Below, in pieces: positions 1 through 7,309 of a DNA stretch of 64,000 nucleotides. The position numbers were made by a program, and so were the translations under genes. The notes under the pieces are model-generated. The model was not told the DNA's origin, did not search any database, and saw only the letters and a list, made by a program, of their open reading frames with translations. Source of the stretch: Frankia sp. RB7 (GTDB lineage Bacteria; Pseudomonadota; Alphaproteobacteria; Rhizobiales; Xanthobacteraceae); NCBI GenBank assembly GCA_030403585.1, contig JAUEPE010000027.1:1-64000 (forward strand), read 5' to 3'. Every line of letters starts with the position of its first letter. The stretch's first letter is position 1.

Positions 1-47
1 TGCGTGCGGATAGCGGTCGGTTCGTCGGAAGGATGATCGAGTGACAT
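1..47 (-). CDS. 5' end of a leftward CDS, cut by window edge
   Basis: Only about 15 codons are visible on the minus strand, beginning MSLDHPSDEPTAIRT and running off the left edge. An ATG at 47 is preceded by GGAG at a normal spacing (CTGGAGACGACG before the ATG), which is why a real start is called. The gene is divergent from the sulfurtransferase that follows. The product cannot be identified from so few residues. Confidence 0.5.
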   Translation of the reverse strand, partial: MSLDHPSDEPTAIRT

Positions 48-111
48 CGTCGTCTCCAGGTTGAGTGCTTCAGCAACCTCAGTCTGGCTCCAGACTCGGT
101 CGCTATCCACT

Positions 112-158
112 CCCCATGGAATCTTCGCTGCGCTCGCAATGACGAGGGGAGAGGCCTA
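112..158. repeat. Partial arm of a Bradyrhizobium-type intergenic palindrome
   Basis: The stretch contains GAATCTTCGCTGCGCTCGCA followed by ATGACGAG, the same motif as one arm of the inverted repeat at 12630-12710. Only one arm is present here, between the left-edge gene and the rhodanese gene. Confidence 0.45.
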
Positions 159-187
159 CACTTCATCTCGAACGGGAGTGCACTCCG

Positions 188-1057
188 ATGTCACAGCCGA
201 CCGCCCTCATCACCACCGAGCAGCTCGCGGTCATCCTCGGCGACCCGAACCTCCGCGTCTACGATTGCACGACCTACAACGAGCCGGTGCCACCCGGCAG
301 CGACATGCCTTATCGCGCCGTCGCCGGCGACAAGACGTTCGCGGCCGGCCACATCCCGGGCGCCGATTTCCTCGATCTGCAAGGCGAGTTCTCCGACACC
401 TCCGCGCAGCAATTCTTCATGATGCCTGGCGTGGCCCAGTTAGAGGCCGCCTTTGGTCGCCACGGCGCGGATGCAAGCAAGACCATCGTGCTCTACAGCA
501 TCGGCACCATGATGTGGTCGACGCGGTTCTGGTGGATGCTGCGCTCGCTCGGCGTCGACGCTCAGGTGCTCGACGGCGGCTTCGACAAATGGAAGCAAGA
601 GGGGCGAACTGTTGAGACCGGCGCCCCGAAGGGCTATCCGGCGGCGACCTTCAAGGCGATACCGCGCGCAGGCTTCTTCGTCGACAAAAACTATGTGAAG
701 GCGCGTATCGGCGATCCCTCGACCGTCACCATCAACGCACTCGGGCCGCAATTTCATAAAGGCCTCGAGCCAAGCCGCTACGGCCGCCCCGGCCGCGTGC
801 CCGGCAGTATCAACGTGTCGGCTGCAACGCTCGTGACTGCTGACAAGACTCTGACTTCGCTAGCCGATGCCGAAGCGAAGTTCGCTGCCCAAGGCGTCAC
901 GCGCGACAAGAACGTGATCCTGTATTGCGGCGGCGGCATCTCGGCGACGATCGACCTGTTTCTGCTGTCGCAGCTCGGCTATGACAAGCTGACGCTGTAC
1001 GACGCCTCCATGGGCGAATGGGCGAGGGATGCGGCGCTGCCGATCGAGACAGATTAG
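188..1057 (+). CDS. sseA: Two-domain rhodanese-family sulfurtransferase
   Basis: 289 residues, the normal length for a tandem rhodanese (thiosulfate or 3-mercaptopyruvate sulfurtransferase). The N-terminal domain (about 10-140) is the inactive copy and carries the GHIPGADFLDL motif. The C-terminal domain (about 165-285) carries the active-site loop CGGGISA, with the persulfide-forming Cys at 247. The loop resembles the CGxGxxA loop of mercaptopyruvate sulfurtransferases more than the CRxGx[KR] loop of thiosulfate sulfurtransferases, so MST-like activity is inferred. Likely cytosolic: no signal peptide is seen. The start has an upstream GGAG-like stretch (AACGGGAGTGCACTCCG). A GC-rich hairpin lies about 150 bp downstream. 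Confidence 0.88.
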   Translation: MSQPTALITTEQLAVILGDPNLRVYDCTTYNEPVPPGSDMPYRAVAGDKTFAAGHIPGADFLDLQGEFSDTSAQQFFMMPGVAQLEAAFGRHGADASKTIVLYSIGTMMWSTRFWWMLRSLGVDAQVLDGGFDKWKQEGRTVETGAPKGYPAATFKAIPRAGFFVDKNYVKARIGDPSTVTINALGPQFHKGLEPSRYGRPGRVPGSINVSAATLVTADKTLTSLADAEAKFAAQGVTRDKNVILYCGGGISATIDLFLLSQLGYDKLTLYDASMGEWARDAALPIETD

Positions 1058-1204
1058 CGCGCGTCCCGATCGTTTCGGGAATACGTCCCGGTCATGGCGA
1101 GACTAATGCTCGTCTACGGCCAACAACTTCCGTGCGATAAACGCAGCAGACTTCGCGAACAATCTTCGCCAGAGCCTGTTCGCAAAGTCATTCATCCGTA
1201 GACT

Positions 1205-1233
1205 GGCCCCGCCCATGTGGCGGGGTCATTTTC
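1205..1233 (+). terminator. Hairpin, possible terminator
   Basis: CCCCGCC (1207-1213) pairs with GGCGGGG (1219-1225) around a CATGT loop and is followed by TCATTTT. It lies between the convergent ends of the rhodanese gene and the 88-residue gene. The U-tract is weak. Confidence 0.4.
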
Positions 1234-1243
1234 GAAGAGGGGC

Positions 1244-1510
1244 TTACTGCCTCGCGAGGCAGACCGAGAACTCGCCGTTGCGGATGCGGGCAGGAAAACC
1301 CTCGACGAATTTCGCCACCGCGTCCTCGCCATAGGTGCCGACGAGCTCGGCAAGCGCCGCGAACAGGCTCGCCTGCGCCAGGCAATCGCCGTCGACGCCG
1401 TCATGGCGCGCTTCGGCCCAGGCCTCGTTGAGATAGCTCAGTGCGGCCTGTTTCTGCTCGTGATCGGGCAGCGGCGCGCGGGCGGGGGCGTAGGAAATCG
1501 GCTGGCTCAT
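1244..1510 (-). CDS. Conserved hypothetical protein, 88 aa
   Basis: Starts MSQPISYAP and ends at the stop codon at 1244. The start at 1510 is chosen because it is an ATG with a GAG-containing leader (GATTGAGATTC); the codon at the far end of the open frame (1519) is not a standard start. Predicted soluble and mostly helical, with no signal peptide. It contains an even mix of acidic and Ala-rich helices (LNEAWAEARHDG, LFAALAELVGTYGEDAV). No domain is recognised. It is convergent with the sulfurtransferase gene. Confidence 0.6.
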   Translation of the reverse strand: MSQPISYAPARAPLPDHEQKQAALSYLNEAWAEARHDGVDGDCLAQASLFAALAELVGTYGEDAVAKFVEGFPARIRNGEFSVCLARQ

Positions 1511-1650
1511 GAATCTCAATCAGGGCTGGGGCGCGATCCACGGCGATGCGCTGTGCAAGAGGTGTAGCACGCGCATTAACGATCGCTAGGCCACATCTTT
1601 AGGAACGGTTAACGGCTGTGAACAAAGTCGATGACACGGTTCCCGCGAGA
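1511..1650. other. Short intergenic stretch, nothing recognised
   Basis: About 140 bp between two leftward genes, carrying the leader of the 88-residue gene. No repeat or convincing promoter was recognised. Confidence 0.3.
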
Positions 1651-2028
1651 TCAGTTCGCGTAGCGCGCCGTGAGATCGCGCGAGATCTTCGAGCCTTCCT
1701 CGACATAGCGGCGGATCGCAACTGTCGCGGCCGGTGTGCAGCTCCGATAGGTTTGCTGAAAGCCGTTATAGCCGCGGTTGAAGCCCGCGATCATGCGAGT
1801 GCGGCGTTCGCCGGAGGGGGTTTCGGCATCGATCAGCGCCTGCATCTCGCTGCGCCATTTGTTGCCCTCGTTGGTGCCGCAGATGCCGCGCAGATAGTGC
1901 AGGCCGCCGAGGATCTCGGCCAGCCGCTGCAAATCGGCGTCGAACGGCGCCGCCACGTCCTGGGCCCGGGCGGGCGCGGAAGCGCAGGCGAGAATCAGAA
2001 CAAAAATGGCCAGAAATCGCGTCGACAT
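1651..2028 (-). CDS. TIGR02301-family exported protein
   Basis: 125 residues with a clear signal peptide (MSTRFLAIFVLILACASAPARAQ, cleavage after about residue 22). The mature part carries LHYLRGICGTNEGNKWRSEM and the Cys pair GICG...YRSC, which match the conserved alphaproteobacterial family TIGR02301 as I know it; its function is unknown. Two cysteines in an exported protein suggest a disulfide (inference). It is the last gene of a leftward run with the NUDIX gene, 47 bp away. Confidence 0.8.
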   Translation of the reverse strand: MSTRFLAIFVLILACASAPARAQDVAAPFDADLQRLAEILGGLHYLRGICGTNEGNKWRSEMQALIDAETPSGERRTRMIAGFNRGYNGFQQTYRSCTPAATVAIRRYVEEGSKISRDLTARYAN

Positions 2029-2075
2029 CGGCGGGCTGTATGCCCCCTCAGGGCGGAGGAAGCAAGGCGCCCCGG

Positions 2076-2510
2076 TCAGGGACCGATCAGCCGGTGGGCC
2101 GACTGGATGATCTCCTCCAGCCCTCCGGTCAGCTTGAGGTCGCCGAGGCTCCCCAGAGCGTCCGGGGCGATCCAGCGGTAATCGTCGAGCTCGTCGTTCA
2201 GGGACGGCTCCCTGGCCACCCAGCGGGCGGCAAAGGACATAATCAAATAGTGGCCGGCACCGGGTGCGGCCGGCAGTACCTCGCGCCAGCCGGCAAGGCT
2301 GACGATCTCGATCTCCAGCCCGGTTTCCTCATCGACCTCGCGGCTCAATGCCTGGTGCAGCGATTCGCCGAATTCGACCCGGCCGCCCGGCAGCGAATAG
2401 AACCCCTTGGCGGGCGAGCGGGCGCGGCGGGTCAGTAGTACGTTGCCATCGCGGAAGATGGCCGCGCTGACCGCGATCTGGGGACGGGTGGGCTGGACAA
2501 CCGCAGACAT
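2076..2510 (-). CDS. NUDIX hydrolase
   Basis: 144 residues containing a complete NUDIX box: G43, E49, then REVDEETGL, matching GX5EX7REUXEEXGU. These residues bind the divalent cation for hydrolysis of a nucleoside diphosphate linked to X. Other features are TRRARSPAKGFYSLPGGRVEFGES and the conserved RWIAPDAL C-terminal segment. It resembles the ADP-ribose/8-oxo-dGTP class, but the substrate cannot be fixed by eye. The ATG at 2510 follows GTCGTAAAAA and has no strong SD. It lies 15 bp downstream of the 165-residue gene and probably shares its transcript. Confidence 0.85.
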   Translation of the reverse strand: MSAVVQPTRPQIAVSAAIFRDGNVLLTRRARSPAKGFYSLPGGRVEFGESLHQALSREVDEETGLEIEIVSLAGWREVLPAAPGAGHYLIMSFAARWVAREPSLNDELDDYRWIAPDALGSLGDLKLTGGLEEIIQSAHRLIGP

Positions 2511-2525
2511 TTTTTACGACCTGGC

Positions 2526-3023
2526 TCAATTCGCCATGATGGTGTCGACGTCGGCTTCCGCGCCGCCGTTGATGATGCCGCCGCAGGCCGCGATCAGCGG
2601 CTTGACCCAGAGGGTAGCCTGCTCGGCGAGTCGGACGCGGGTCGTGTCCTTCTCGACCTCGCGCATGGCCGAGCCGACCGCAGTCAGGATCGAGGTCATG
2701 GTGTCGGTGATGTGGTCGAACTGGGTCCGCACGTTCGGCTCGGCCTTCTCATAGGCTTCGATGGCCAGATCCCGTGCCTTGAAGTTCGAGGCGGTAAAAT
2801 GCTCGGCATAGGACAGCGGCGTCCAGGTCAAAAAATCTTCCGCGCATTCCGGCATGTCCGGGACCATTTCCAGAAGCATCACGGCTTCATTGAAATGGTT
2901 GAGATAGTCTGTGGCAAGCCCGGTCCGCGGGTTGATGTTGGCCACGCGCAGCCGCTCGGCCCAGGCCGCGGCCTCGGGGCCCGTCTGTGCGCGCGTCGCG
3001 GGTTGGGAGGCCGTTGAGCTCAT
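2526..3023 (-). CDS. Conserved hypothetical protein, 165 aa
   Basis: Soluble protein without a signal peptide. It starts MSSTASQPATRAQTGPEAAAWAERL, followed by segments such as NPRTGLATDYLNHFNEAVMLLEMVPDMPECAEDF and YEKAEPNVRTQFDHITDTM. These look like a helical, regulator-like or structural fold that I cannot assign. It is the first gene of a leftward group with the NUDIX and TIGR02301 genes and diverges from the SRAP gene, 63 bp away. Confidence 0.7.
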   Translation of the reverse strand: MSSTASQPATRAQTGPEAAAWAERLRVANINPRTGLATDYLNHFNEAVMLLEMVPDMPECAEDFLTWTPLSYAEHFTASNFKARDLAIEAYEKAEPNVRTQFDHITDTMTSILTAVGSAMREVEKDTTRVRLAEQATLWVKPLIAACGGIINGGAEADVDTIMAN

Positions 3024-3086
3024 CCGCCGCAGTGTTAACGTTCGGGGTTAAAAGGACCTGAACGGACCCTATATTGGCGGCCTAAG

Positions 3087-3851
3087 ATGTGTGGACGCTT
3101 CGTCATAACTTCGGCCCCCGAGGCCTTGCGGCAACTGTTCGGCTATATCGAGCAGCCGAATTTCCCGCCCCGGTACAATGTCGCGCCGACGCAACCGATT
3201 CCGGTTGTGCTGGTGGAGAATGGCGCGCGCCATTTTCGCCTGATGCGCTGGGGCCTGTTGCCTAGTTGGGTCAAGGACCCCAAGGGCTTTACGCTCCTGA
3301 TCAACGCCCGCTCCGAGACGGTGCTGGAGAAGCCGGCCTTCAAACGTGCGATTCGCCGGAGGCGCGGGCTGATCCCGGCCGACGGCTATTACGAATGGAA
3401 GGCGATCGACGGCCGCAGGCAGCCGTTCTCCATCCATCGCGCCGACGGTGCGCCGCTCGGCTTCGCCGCGGTGTTCGAGACCTGGATCGGGCCGAACGGC
3501 GAGGAGCTCGATACGGTTGCGATCGTCACGGCGGCGGCGGGCGAGGATCTCGCCGCGCTGCATGACCGCGTGCCCGTCACCATCAGCCCGCGCGATTTCG
3601 AACGATGGCTCGATTGCCGCAGCGACGAGGTCGATGCGATCCTGCCGCTGATGACCGCTCCGCGCCTCGGCCAATTCGCCTGGCACCCGGTCTCCACCCG
3701 CGTCAACCGAGTCGCCAATGACGACGATCAGCTGTTGCTGCCGATCAGCGCGGAGGAGATGGAGGCGGAAGCCGAGGCTGCGAAGCCCAAGAAGGTGGTG
3801 CGGAAGATTGCGGGCGCGTCATCAGATGACGGGCAGGGGTCGTTGTTCTAG
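3087..3851 (+). CDS. SOS response-associated peptidase, SRAP/HMCES family (YedK-like)
   Basis: 254 residues starting MCGRFVIT, so that after Met removal Cys2 is the N-terminal catalytic residue. This Cys forms the thiazolidine link to abasic sites in single-stranded DNA. Family motifs seen: PRYNVAPTQ, RWGLLPSW, INARSETV, RRGLIPADGYYEWK (catalytic Glu) and HDRVPV. The last 30 residues are charged and variable (EAEAEAAKPKKVVRKIAG). The start is fixed by the obligatory MCGR. It shields abasic sites at stalled replication forks in the cytosol. It stands alone, divergent from the gene to its left. Confidence 0.92.
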   Translation: MCGRFVITSAPEALRQLFGYIEQPNFPPRYNVAPTQPIPVVLVENGARHFRLMRWGLLPSWVKDPKGFTLLINARSETVLEKPAFKRAIRRRRGLIPADGYYEWKAIDGRRQPFSIHRADGAPLGFAAVFETWIGPNGEELDTVAIVTAAAGEDLAALHDRVPVTISPRDFERWLDCRSDEVDAILPLMTAPRLGQFAWHPVSTRVNRVANDDDQLLLPISAEEMEAEAEAAKPKKVVRKIAGASSDDGQGSLF

Positions 3852-3863
3852 GTGGCTTCGCCC

Positions 3864-5057
3864 TCACACAATCTCACGCGCGCGCAACGACGCGATCTCC
3901 ACTGCATCGAACCCCAGCTCGCCCAGCACCGAATCCGTATCCGCGCCAAGCTCCGGCGCCATCCGGTCCAGTCTGCCGCCGCCATGTGCCAGCTTGAATC
4001 CGCTGCCGGCAAAGCGCAGGCGACCATAGGGCGTGTCGAGCTCCTGGATCGCGCCGCGCGCTTTGATCTGAGGATGGTCGATGACCTCCTCGACCTTCCA
4101 GATGCTGGCGCAGGGCGCACCGGCGTCCTCGAGGATTGTCTCCCATTCGCGCGCCGGTTTTGCCGCAAGCGCCTCCTCTATGATGGCGCGCAAGGCAGGC
4201 TCGTTCTCGTTGCGGGAAAACCAGTCGGCGAAGCGCGGATCTGACAGCGCGTCCTCGCGGCCGAGCGCGGCCATCAGCGCGCGGTATTGTTTTTCGTTGT
4301 TGACGGCGAGCAGGATGTGACCATCGCCGCATCTGAACAAATTCGCCGTGGTCCTGCGGCTCACCGCCTGATTGCCCGAAAGCTGCTGACGATGGCCGGC
4401 GACCGACCAATCCGCGATCTGGCCGGAGAGAAACGCCATCGTCGCCTCCAGCATCGAGACATCGATGAGCTGCCCCTTGCCGGTGCGGTCGCGCTGGTAG
4501 AGCGCGCTCGACACGCCGAAGGCTGCCGTTGCGCCCGACAGCACGTCGCACACCGCAAAGCCCGCGCGCGTCGGCCCTGTTTCCGGATGCCCCGTGATCG
4601 CCATGATGCCCGACAGCGCCTGCATCTTGCCGTCATAGCCCGGCCGCAATCGATCTGGACCGGTCTGGCCGAAGCCTGATACCGCACAATAGATCAGTTT
4701 CGGATTGATCGCCGAGAGCGCCTCGTAGCCGATGCCGAGCTTGTCCATCACGCCCGGCCGGAAGTTTTCCATGACGACGTCGACGGTCGCGGTGAGCTTC
4801 TTCACGATCGCGATCGCGTCGGGCTTTTGCAGGTCCAGCGTCAGGCTGCGCTTGTTGCCGTTGATGGCCTGGAAGGCGGGCGCCAGCCCGCGCTCGGCCC
4901 ATTCGCGCGACAGCGGCGTGCGGCGCATGTCCTCGCCCTCGCGCCGCTCGACCTTGATGACGTCGGCACCCAGAAGCGCGAGCTGGTAGCTCGCATAGGG
5001 GCCGGCCAGCACTTGCGTGAAGTCCAGGATCTTCACGCCCTCGAACGGTCGCGTCAC
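3864..5057 (-). CDS. Family III CoA transferase (CaiB/BaiF type)
   Basis: 397 residues, the usual length. N-terminal motif FEGVKILDFTQVLAGPYAS, then GADVIKVER, NGNKRSLTLDL, NFRPGVMDKLGIGYE and the glycine-rich GFGQTGPD. D171 in CDVLSG aligns with the catalytic aspartate that forms the glutamyl/aspartyl-CoA-type intermediate in formyl-CoA transferase relatives. It moves CoA between carboxylic acids; the substrate is unknown. It is convergent with the SRAP gene (12 bp gap) and 38 bp downstream of the selenoprotein B-like gene, suggesting a shared transcript. Confidence 0.9.
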   Translation of the reverse strand: MTRPFEGVKILDFTQVLAGPYASYQLALLGADVIKVERREGEDMRRTPLSREWAERGLAPAFQAINGNKRSLTLDLQKPDAIAIVKKLTATVDVVMENFRPGVMDKLGIGYEALSAINPKLIYCAVSGFGQTGPDRLRPGYDGKMQALSGIMAITGHPETGPTRAGFAVCDVLSGATAAFGVSSALYQRDRTGKGQLIDVSMLEATMAFLSGQIADWSVAGHRQQLSGNQAVSRRTTANLFRCGDGHILLAVNNEKQYRALMAALGREDALSDPRFADWFSRNENEPALRAIIEEALAAKPAREWETILEDAGAPCASIWKVEEVIDHPQIKARGAIQELDTPYGRLRFAGSGFKLAHGGGRLDRMAPELGADTDSVLGELGFDAVEIASLRAREIV

Positions 5058-5095
5058 GTCGCTCTCCCCTTGATGTTTTATTTTATCGGAGGACG

Positions 5096-6025
5096 TCAGG
5101 CGGCGCGATTGCCGCGCGCGATCTCCTTTTGCTTGTCGAATTCGGCGCGGCGGCGTGCCAGCTCTTCGGGGCTCATTTGCGCGACGTTGTTGTAGTCGAG
5201 CTTCCAGGAGGCGTCCTCGCTCCAGCGCAGCGGCGACTGCATCGTGGTCTGCGGCCCGCTCGCGGTCTCCAGCAGTTTGAGCGCGAGCTCCAGCGTCTGC
5301 GCCTGCGAGCTCACGTCGTGCGGCTTGCCGGCGGAATTGCCGAGCGGGAAGTCCGAGAACAGGAAGCGCGGCACGGCGGCGTGCTCGATGATGTCCTTGG
5401 CGCAGCCCATGATCACGGTCGGAATGCCGTTGGCCTCGAGATGCCGCGCCACCAAAGCGGTGGTCTGGTGACAGACCGGGCAGTTCGGCACCAGCACAGC
5501 GACGTCGACCTTGTCGGCGATGCAGCGCGCCAAAATCTCCGGCGCGTCGGTGTCGAGCGTGACGCGATGGCTGCGATTGGTCGGCGCACCGAAGAAGCGC
5601 GGGGCGACCTCGCCGATGCGGCCGGCGGCTTTGGCTCTCAGAAGTTGCGGCAGCGGAAACCAGGTGCCGTTGTCGGTGGCGGCGGTGTGCTTTCGGTCGT
5701 AGCCGATATGCGAGATGCGGAGATCGTGCTGCTGCGATGTGTCGCCGTCATAGACCTGGTAGAATTTGGCACCGCCATTATACGCGGCGCCCGGCCCCTG
5801 ATCGCCCTTGGCCGGATCGTAGGGCGCCGCAGTCGTGATGATCGTGACGCGCGATTGCGCCAGCGGCTTTTTCAGCGGCTGGAACGGCGCCTCGGTGTAA
5901 TGCGCCCAGCGATACGCGGTAGTATAGCCGATGGCGGTGTAATAGTCCCGTGTGCGCTGCATATAGGGGACGGGGGCATCGTAGTCGGGCGCAAAGCCGA
6001 ATTCGTCGTCGCGCGGGGCGGACAT
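5096..6025 (-). CDS. Glycine/sarcosine/betaine reductase selenoprotein B-like protein, Cys form
   Basis: 309 residues. The segment VLVPNCPVCHQTTALVARHL places C182, C185 and H186 where GrdB/PrdB-type reductases carry their selenocysteine-containing redox motif, followed by the typical EANGIPTVIMG strand. No in-frame UGA is present, so no selenocysteine is used. Classical glycine reductase is an anaerobic clostridial system, and no GrdA or GrdC partner is seen here. The role in this aerobe is therefore unknown and is probably a different thiol-dependent reductase or transferase. Upstream SD: CCAGGAGACGCGCCC before the ATG. It probably heads a transcript with the CoA transferase. Confidence 0.75.
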   Translation of the reverse strand: MSAPRDDEFGFAPDYDAPVPYMQRTRDYYTAIGYTTAYRWAHYTEAPFQPLKKPLAQSRVTIITTAAPYDPAKGDQGPGAAYNGGAKFYQVYDGDTSQQHDLRISHIGYDRKHTAATDNGTWFPLPQLLRAKAAGRIGEVAPRFFGAPTNRSHRVTLDTDAPEILARCIADKVDVAVLVPNCPVCHQTTALVARHLEANGIPTVIMGCAKDIIEHAAVPRFLFSDFPLGNSAGKPHDVSSQAQTLELALKLLETASGPQTTMQSPLRWSEDASWKLDYNNVAQMSPEELARRRAEFDKQKEIARGNRAA

Positions 6026-6099
6026 GGGCGCGTCTCCTGGTTCTTGTTGAGAGGCAGACTAGAGATAGTCGGCGGTTTGCTCAACGGTGGCGGAGGGGG

Positions 6100-6681
6100 C
6101 TACCTGAAAATATGCAGCGCCGCGTATTGCAGCAGCATGATCGCCTTGGCGTCGATGATGCGGCCGTCGGCGATCATCGCCAAGGCCTCGTCGATGCCGA
6201 GCTCCAGCACCTCGATGTCCTCCCCCTCATGCTCCAGGCCGCCACCGGCACTGACGCGCATCGAAGACTCATATTCGGCCACGAAGAAATGCAGTTTTTC
6301 GGTCACGGAGCCCGGGCTCATGAACGCCTCGAACACCTTGTGGACGTCGTGCAGGCGATAGCCGGTTTCCTCCTCGGCTTCGGCGCGGATGCGCACCTCG
6401 GGCGAGGCGTCGTCGAGCACGCCGGCGGCGGCCTCGATCAGCAAATCGTCATAGCCGCGGATGAAGGCTGGCAGGCGGAATTGGCGCACAAGGATCACGC
6501 TGCGCTGGGCGCGGTTGTACGGCAGCACAGCGGCGGCATTGTCGCGCTCATAGGTCTCGCGCTTCTGCGTCTGCCATTCGCCATTGCCGCGGCGGTACTC
6601 GAACGTCGTGGTCTTCAGGGTGGTCCAGCCGTCCGAGAGCACACGGACGTCCTTGATGCGGACGCGGTCGGAAATCGTCAT
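6100..6681 (-). CDS. NUDIX hydrolase, NudK/ADP-ribose pyrophosphatase-like
   Basis: 193 residues from the ATG at 6681. The frame is open further upstream, but that part is translated from a palindromic repeat. Segments VLPYNRAQRSVILVRQFRLPAF and FMSPGSVTEKLHFFVAEY are typical of NudK/ADP-ribose pyrophosphatases. The NUDIX helix reads AEAEEETGY, so the usual Arg of RExxEE is Ala while the metal-binding Glu residues remain. The product likely hydrolyses a nucleotide sugar in the cytosol. The repeat at 6704-6836 lies directly upstream. Confidence 0.82.
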   Translation of the reverse strand: MTISDRVRIKDVRVLSDGWTTLKTTTFEYRRGNGEWQTQKRETYERDNAAAVLPYNRAQRSVILVRQFRLPAFIRGYDDLLIEAAAGVLDDASPEVRIRAEAEEETGYRLHDVHKVFEAFMSPGSVTEKLHFFVAEYESSMRVSAGGGLEHEGEDIEVLELGIDEALAMIADGRIIDAKAIMLLQYAALHIFR

Positions 6682-6703
6682 TGCTGTCTTTCTGCTTTCT
6701 TCA

Positions 6704-6836
6704 CCTCGCCCGCTTGCGGGGAGAGGTCGGATCGCCCTTGCGATCCGGGTGAGGGGGTACAGGTCCCTCGACGATCTCACGTGTGGAGAGAGGCCCCTCA
6801 CCCCAACCCTCTCCCCGTAAGAACGGGGCGAGGGGG
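6704..6836. repeat. Composite palindromic intergenic repeat (CTCTCCCGCTTGCGGG family)
   Basis: Begins CCTCGCCCGCTTGCGGGGAG and ends CTCCCCGTAAGAACGGGGCG followed by AGGGGG. It also holds GGATCGCCCTTGCGATCC. Related sequences recur at 52052, 53982-54182 and 55201. It fits a dispersed extragenic palindrome rather than a gene, and it fills the gap between the NUDIX and GNAT genes. Confidence 0.7.
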
Positions 6837-6871
6837 CACAGTTGCGTTCGCGGCCGCATCTCGCTTGAGCC

Positions 6872-7309
6872 TTACGGCGTCGACGCGCGGCCGTCGAGCC
6901 ACTTCTGGAACATCACAGAGGTCGATTCCTCGAAGCCGAGCGACTGATAGAACGCATTGGCCTGCGCATTCTCGCGCCGGACCAGCAGCTGAAGCTTTGC
7001 GATGCCGGCCGCGCGCAGCCAGTCTTCGGCGGCGGCCATGATCACCCGGCCATGGCCGCGCTTGCGACCATCGGGGTCGACCGCGACGTAATAGACCCAG
7101 CCGCGATGACCGTCATGGCCGACCATAACAGTTGCGACGATCGCACCATTGTCCCGGCCGATCAGCACGGTGGAATTGTCGCGTCGCCGCGCCAGCGCGA
7201 TGTCGGCGTGCGGGTCGTTCCACGGCCGCGTCAGGCCGCAGCGCTGCCACAGCGCCACCACCGGCTCGACATCGGCATCGCTAATCGTGTCGATCGCAAG
7301 AGCGCTCAC
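6872..7309 (-). CDS. GNAT-family N-acetyltransferase (YpeA-like)
   Basis: 145 residues with the GNAT acetyl-CoA fold. Strand 4 is VYYVAVDPDGRKRGHGRVIM, where the R/Q-x-x-G-x-G/A loop reads RKRGHG; the later NAFYQSLGFEES is the conserved C-terminal motif. N-terminal DADVEPVVALWQRCGLTRPWNDP is typical of YpeA-type acetyltransferases. The acceptor is unknown. The start is a GTG at 7309 that overlaps the stop of the upstream FAD oxidase by 4 bp (GTGA), so the two are probably translationally coupled. Confidence 0.88.
   Translation of the reverse strand: MSALAIDTISDADVEPVVALWQRCGLTRPWNDPHADIALARRRDNSTVLIGRDNGAIVATVMVGHDGHRGWVYYVAVDPDGRKRGHGRVIMAAAEDWLRAAGIAKLQLLVRRENAQANAFYQSLGFEESTSVMFQKWLDGRASTP

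Noticed and set aside
5478..5486. Selenocysteine in the GrdB-like protein
   Set aside because: The redox motif is encoded by normal Cys codons; there is no in-frame TGA.
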